Below are positions 60,858 through 64,000 of a stretch of 64,000 nt of DNA, piece by piece. A model generated the notes under the pieces. It saw only the letters and a program-made list of their open reading frames with translations, was not told the DNA's origin and made no database searches. A program made the position numbers and the translations under genes. Source of the DNA: Actinomadura violacea (lineage in GTDB: Bacteria > Actinomycetota > Actinomycetes > Streptosporangiales > Streptosporangiaceae); assembly GCF_017573465.1 (NCBI RefSeq), contig NZ_JAGEPF010000005.1, positions 62,001 through 126,000 of the forward strand. The letters are read 5' to 3'. How positions within the stretch are numbered: position 1 is the first letter of the stretch; each line of letters begins with the position of its first letter.

Positions 60858-62687
60858 TCAGCCCTGCGGGTTCCGGGTGTAGCGGGCCAGTTCGTCGTAG
60901 TGCTCTTGCAGGGCCGGGGACTGGGCGACGCGGTTCTCCTGGAGCAGATTGCGGGCCATCTCCGGGGCGGCGGGCTCGCCCTTGCCGAACGCCTGAGCCA
61001 TGTGCTGGGCGTGCGCCGGCTGCAGGCTCTCGCCGAACGGCGCTTCATACGGGTCGGTGACCGCTTCGATCAGGCACGGCCCGTCGGCCGCCATCGCCTC
61101 GGCGAACACCTCGGCCGCCTGGCCGGGTTCGTCGATGCGGAACGCGCGAAGGCCGCACGCGCGGGCGACGGCGGCGAAGTCGATCGGGTGCAGCTCGCAG
61201 GCCATCTGGGGGTTGCTCAGCAGCGCCGTCTGCTCCCACACCTCCAAGGCGAGGGAGTCGTTGCGCAGGACGACCACCTTGATCGGCAGTCCGTACTGGG
61301 CGAGGGTGGCGAGCTCCCCCATGCCCATGCTCATCGAGCCGTCACCGGTGAAGGCGATCACGGGCCGGTCGGGATAGGCGCATTGGGCCCCGATCGCGTA
61401 CGGCACCGCCGAACCCATGCTGCACAGGGTGCCGGAGAAGGAGTACTGCATCCCCTGGCGCAGCCGCAGCCGGCCGCCCCAGGCGGTCACGGTGCCCGCG
61501 TCCCCGGTGACGATCGCCCCGTCCGGCAGCGCTTTGGACAGCTCCCACGTCACCACCTGCGGACGCAGCGGAGTGCCCGAACTCGCGGCCTGCTCACCGA
61601 TCAGTTCCCACCACCGCCGATAGGACGCCTGCGCGCGCTCCAGGAAGGACCGGTCGGTCTTGCGGTCCAGCAGCGGCAGCAGCCGTTCCAGGACGTTCTT
61701 CGCGTGGCCGACCAGGCCGACCTCGACGGGGTAGCGCATGGCGATGCGGTCGGCGTTGAGGTCGATCTGCACCCCGCGCGCCTGCCCGGGCTCGGGCCAG
61801 AACTCGTAGTAGGGCGTGGACGACCCGACGATCAGGAAGCCGTCGCAGGTCTCGAACGCCTCATGGGAGGCGCGGGTGCCGATGAGACCCATGCCGCCGG
61901 TGGTGAAGGGGCTGTCGTCGGGCACGCAGTCCTTGCCCAGCCCGGCCTTGACGATCGGCGCGCCGAGCACCTCGGCCACCTGCTCCAGTTCGTCGCCGGC
62001 GCCCCGGGCTCCCGCCCCGGCGCAGATCGCGACCCGCTCGCAGGCGTTGAGGAGCTCCGCCGCCGCCCGCACCTGGTCCTCGGGCGGGACGACGGTGAAC
62101 GGCTGCGGGGCGAGCGAGAGATGACCGGGGACGTTCTTGGGCGACGGGGTGTCGTCGCCGAGCGCGACGGACTGCACGTCGATCGGGATGGCCAGGTGCG
62201 AGGGGCCGCGGTTCATCAACGCGCTGCGCACCGCCAGATCGGTCGCCGGCAGGGCGTGCTCGGGACCCATGATCCGCTCGGAGAACATGCAGGCGTGCTC
62301 CAGCAGCCGGTCCGAGGGCAGGTCCTGCAGGAAGTGAGCGCCGATCGTGTCGTGGTAGGACAGGCCGGTGACGGCGATGACCGGCGCGCCGTCGACGCGG
62401 GCGTCGTACAGGCCGTTGAGCAGGTGGACGGCGCCGGGCCCGGCGGTCGCCGCGCACGCCGCGGGCCTGCCGGTGAACTTGGCGTACCCCACGCACGCCA
62501 GCGCCGCGTTCTCCTCGTGCCGGACATGCACGAACCGCATCCGCGGATGGGTGCGCAGCGCCTCGAAGAACCCGTTGACCTGGTCGCCGCAGATCCCGAA
62601 GCAGGTGTCGACGCCCCACTCCAGCAAACGCTCGACCACCAGATCCGAGGTCGTCCTGCTCTCCGCCTTCGTGGACCGCTCGCTCAT
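60858..62687 (-). CDS. ThDP-dependent enzyme, pyruvate oxidase (PoxB)-like
   Basis: 609 residues. The three domains of the acetolactate-synthase superfamily: PYR domain with catalytic Glu in VRHEENAALACVGY; central nucleotide/FAD-type domain; PP domain with ThDP motif GDGSMSMGMGELATL ending in NDS. The C-terminal extension (about 570-609) resembles that of pyruvate:quinone oxidoreductase and 2-oxo acid decarboxylases of streptomycetes. The start at 62687 (MSERSTK) is used because homology begins at TTSDLVVERLLEWGVD; upstream frame is Arg-rich. It probably acts on pyruvate or another 2-oxo acid. Confidence 0.9.
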   Translation of the reverse strand: MSERSTKAESRTTSDLVVERLLEWGVDTCFGICGDQVNGFFEALRTHPRMRFVHVRHEENAALACVGYAKFTGRPAACAATAGPGAVHLLNGLYDARVDGAPVIAVTGLSYHDTIGAHFLQDLPSDRLLEHACMFSERIMGPEHALPATDLAVRSALMNRGPSHLAIPIDVQSVALGDDTPSPKNVPGHLSLAPQPFTVVPPEDQVRAAAELLNACERVAICAGAGARGAGDELEQVAEVLGAPIVKAGLGKDCVPDDSPFTTGGMGLIGTRASHEAFETCDGFLIVGSSTPYYEFWPEPGQARGVQIDLNADRIAMRYPVEVGLVGHAKNVLERLLPLLDRKTDRSFLERAQASYRRWWELIGEQAASSGTPLRPQVVTWELSKALPDGAIVTGDAGTVTAWGGRLRLRQGMQYSFSGTLCSMGSAVPYAIGAQCAYPDRPVIAFTGDGSMSMGMGELATLAQYGLPIKVVVLRNDSLALEVWEQTALLSNPQMACELHPIDFAAVARACGLRAFRIDEPGQAAEVFAEAMAADGPCLIEAVTDPYEAPFGESLQPAHAQHMAQAFGKGEPAAPEMARNLLQENRVAQSPALQEHYDELARYTRNPQG

Positions 62688-62887
62688 CCGACGCCGCTTT
62701 CGCTCTCGCCTGCCGGCCGCTGAGGCCCGACAGGCCCGCGGTTCCGTCCCATGTTCCGCGCCCCTACCCGCATCGGTCCGGGCCACTCACCGTGGTGACA
62801 CCAGGGTCATTACAACGGAGAGCCGCCGGCGGCCGCACCGGGGCGGCGAGCGGTCCCGCCGGCTCGCCCGCCGCCGTCGCGCGGGTG

Positions 62888-63328
62888 TCAGCCGCTGACG
62901 GTGATCTCCTTCTTCAGGCCCTGGGCCTGGTCGTTGCCGGCCGGCGACCACAGCTTGTGGGTGCCGGACTTCAGGGTGACCTTGAGGTCGGCGGTGGAGC
63001 CCGGGGAGAGCGTCGCGGTTTTCTTGGTGCCGCTGATCCCGGGGCCGGAGATGGCGAGCGCGTGCTCGGCCTTGCCGGTGTTCTTCACGGCGAAGGAGTA
63101 CGCGCCCGGCGTGAAGGTGGTCGTGGACAGCTGCATGGAGTCGTCCGCCAGGGTCGCGGTCACGGTCTGGGCCTGGGCCGAAGGGCTGCCGTTCGTGTGA
63201 CTCGAACCGGTCGAGTGCGGGCTCGGGCTCAGGGAGGCGTGAGCGGCGTCGACCGTCTCGACGGGGAGCAGGGCACCGGCCGCCAGAAGCACGGCGCCCG
63301 CCATGGTCGAAATGCTGGTTTTGTTCAT
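62888..63328 (-). CDS. Secreted cupredoxin-like-fold protein
   Basis: 146 residues from ATG 63328. Signal peptide (SISTMAGAVLLAAGALLPV). Ser/His/Thr linker, then a beta-sandwich (MQLSTTTFTPGAYSFAVKNTGKAEHALAISG) with the cupredoxin-like strand order. The copper ligands are mostly missing (one His in AEHAL, no Cys-Met pair), so it is a cupredoxin-fold protein rather than a blue-copper protein. Role unknown; possibly envelope-associated. Confidence 0.75.
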   Translation of the reverse strand: MNKTSISTMAGAVLLAAGALLPVETVDAAHASLSPSPHSTGSSHTNGSPSAQAQTVTATLADDSMQLSTTTFTPGAYSFAVKNTGKAEHALAISGPGISGTKKTATLSPGSTADLKVTLKSGTHKLWSPAGNDQAQGLKKEITVSG

Positions 63329-63553
63329 AACCGCCCGACTCCCCGCCGCGGCGCCGGCGAAACCGCGCAGCCGTTGCCAAAACCCCAGGTCAACGCCACT
63401 GCGAGCGCTCATAACGCCGCCCGCACGGCGGTCGCCGAACGCCGAGAACCGCCGGCCTGCTGGACGCCCATCGGGCGCGTGCTCATGACCGGGCGCGAGT
63501 GCATAGCGAACGCATCGCGGATGTATTAACGGCTCGTTCCAGACTCGGGTGCT

Positions 63554-64000
63554 GTGAGGGACACACGCGTTAGGAACGTTCTCCTTCCCGGTGACGCGGG
63601 ATTCGGGGAGGCGGCGACGCCATGGGCGGCCGGGATCCGGCAGCCGGTGATCGCGGTCGTCGAAGCGGCGGACGCCGCCGAGGTGGCGGACCTGGTGCGC
63701 TACGCCGCGGACGCGGGTCTGACGATCTCGGTGCAGCCCAGCGGGCACGGCGCGTCCGGCGATGTCGCCGGCGTGATCCTGCTGCGGACCGGCCTGATGG
63801 ACCGCGTCGAGGTGGACCCCGCCCGCCGCACCGCCCGGGTAGAGGCCGGCGCCCGGTGGGACCGGGTGCTGGCGGAGGCGGCCAGGCACGGTCTGACCGG
63901 GCCGTCCGGTAGTTCCGCGACGGTGAGCGTGGCCGGGTTCATGGCCGGCGGCGGACTGTCGCGGTTCAGCCGCGGGCACGGGTGGGCGTCGGACTCGGTG
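63554..64000 (+). CDS. FAD-binding PCMH-type oxidoreductase, N-terminal part
   Basis: 149 codons from GTG 63554 to the window edge, all open. The PCMH FAD-binding domain is visible: VVEAADAAEVADLVRYAADAG, QPSGHGASGDVAGVILL (the usual RGGGHS loop changed to QPSGHG), VEAGARWDRVLAEAARHGLTG and SATVSVAGFMAGGGLSRFSR. The substrate-binding half lies outside. No SD; AT-rich TATTAA about 25 bp upstream suggests a leaderless promoter. Confidence 0.85.
   Translation, partial: MRDTRVRNVLLPGDAGFGEAATPWAAGIRQPVIAVVEAADAAEVADLVRYAADAGLTISVQPSGHGASGDVAGVILLRTGLMDRVEVDPARRTARVEAGARWDRVLAEAARHGLTGPSGSSATVSVAGFMAGGGLSRFSRGHGWASDSV

Overview
This is a 64 kb high-GC (roughly 70%) chromosomal segment from an actinomycete. 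Codon usage, short SD-led operons with ATGA/GTGA stop-start overlaps, a SARP-type regulator, a P450, DUF1876 and DUF6297 proteins and a complete mce operon all point to the Actinomycetales. The closest guess is an Actinomadura-like member of the Streptosporangiales; this is inference from gene content, not from a marker gene. No rRNA, tRNA, CRISPR array, integrase or complete insertion sequence was seen.

Layout. Positions 1-5.9 kb hold a cut-off ABC-F ATPase, a quinone-oxidoreductase-like enzyme divergent from a truncated TetR regulator, a YihY/BrkB membrane protein, and a membrane protein fused to a GH5 endoglycoceramidase-like domain. A secreted M19-like metallohydrolase is divergent from the latter (6.0-7.7 kb). 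From 7.76 to 10.99 kb lies a decayed locus: a frameshifted, start-less lacI back to back with a solute-binding-protein remnant that lacks its signal peptide, carries a frameshift, and is fused in frame to the C-terminal half of a YtcJ-like amidohydrolase. From 11.2 to 16.2 kb come a DUF892 protein, a DUF1876 protein, and a persulfide-detoxification cluster: a CstR-like repressor, three palindromic operators, a persulfide dioxygenase-rhodanese fusion, a rhodanese-DUF2892 protein and a TauE/SafE exporter.

From 17.8 to 25.6 kb are a SARP-like regulator fused to a degenerate DUF574-type methyltransferase, a P450, a DUF4345 protein, a GNAT/ABC ATPase/DUF6297 operon and an MFS exporter. From 25.9 to 40.2 kb lies a catabolic island. 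A FadR-type GntR regulator precedes a forward SDR, cyclase-family hydrolase and acyl-CoA ligase operon. A reverse operon encodes an MHS transporter, an AtzE-like amidase with an AtzG-like small subunit, and a second acyl-CoA ligase. A forward operon encodes four acyl-CoA dehydrogenases (two full length, two short) and an enoyl-CoA hydratase.

From 40.5 to 59.1 kb is the centrepiece, a complete Mce lipid-import locus: MceG ATPase, two YrbE permeases, MceA-F and four Mce-associated membrane proteins. It is preceded by a Pro/Thr/Glu-repeat surface protein, a PucR regulator and two secreted proteins with a related domain, and is followed by a third secreted protein of unknown function. The paired acyl-CoA dehydrogenases beside a Mce importer suggest, by inference, uptake and beta-oxidation of a bulky lipid or isoprenoid/steroid-like substrate. 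The right end (59.3-64 kb) holds a MetE-like protein, a VOC protein whose start codon abuts a perfect 13-bp-arm palindrome, a ThDP enzyme, a cupredoxin-like secreted protein, and the start of an FAD-binding oxidoreductase.
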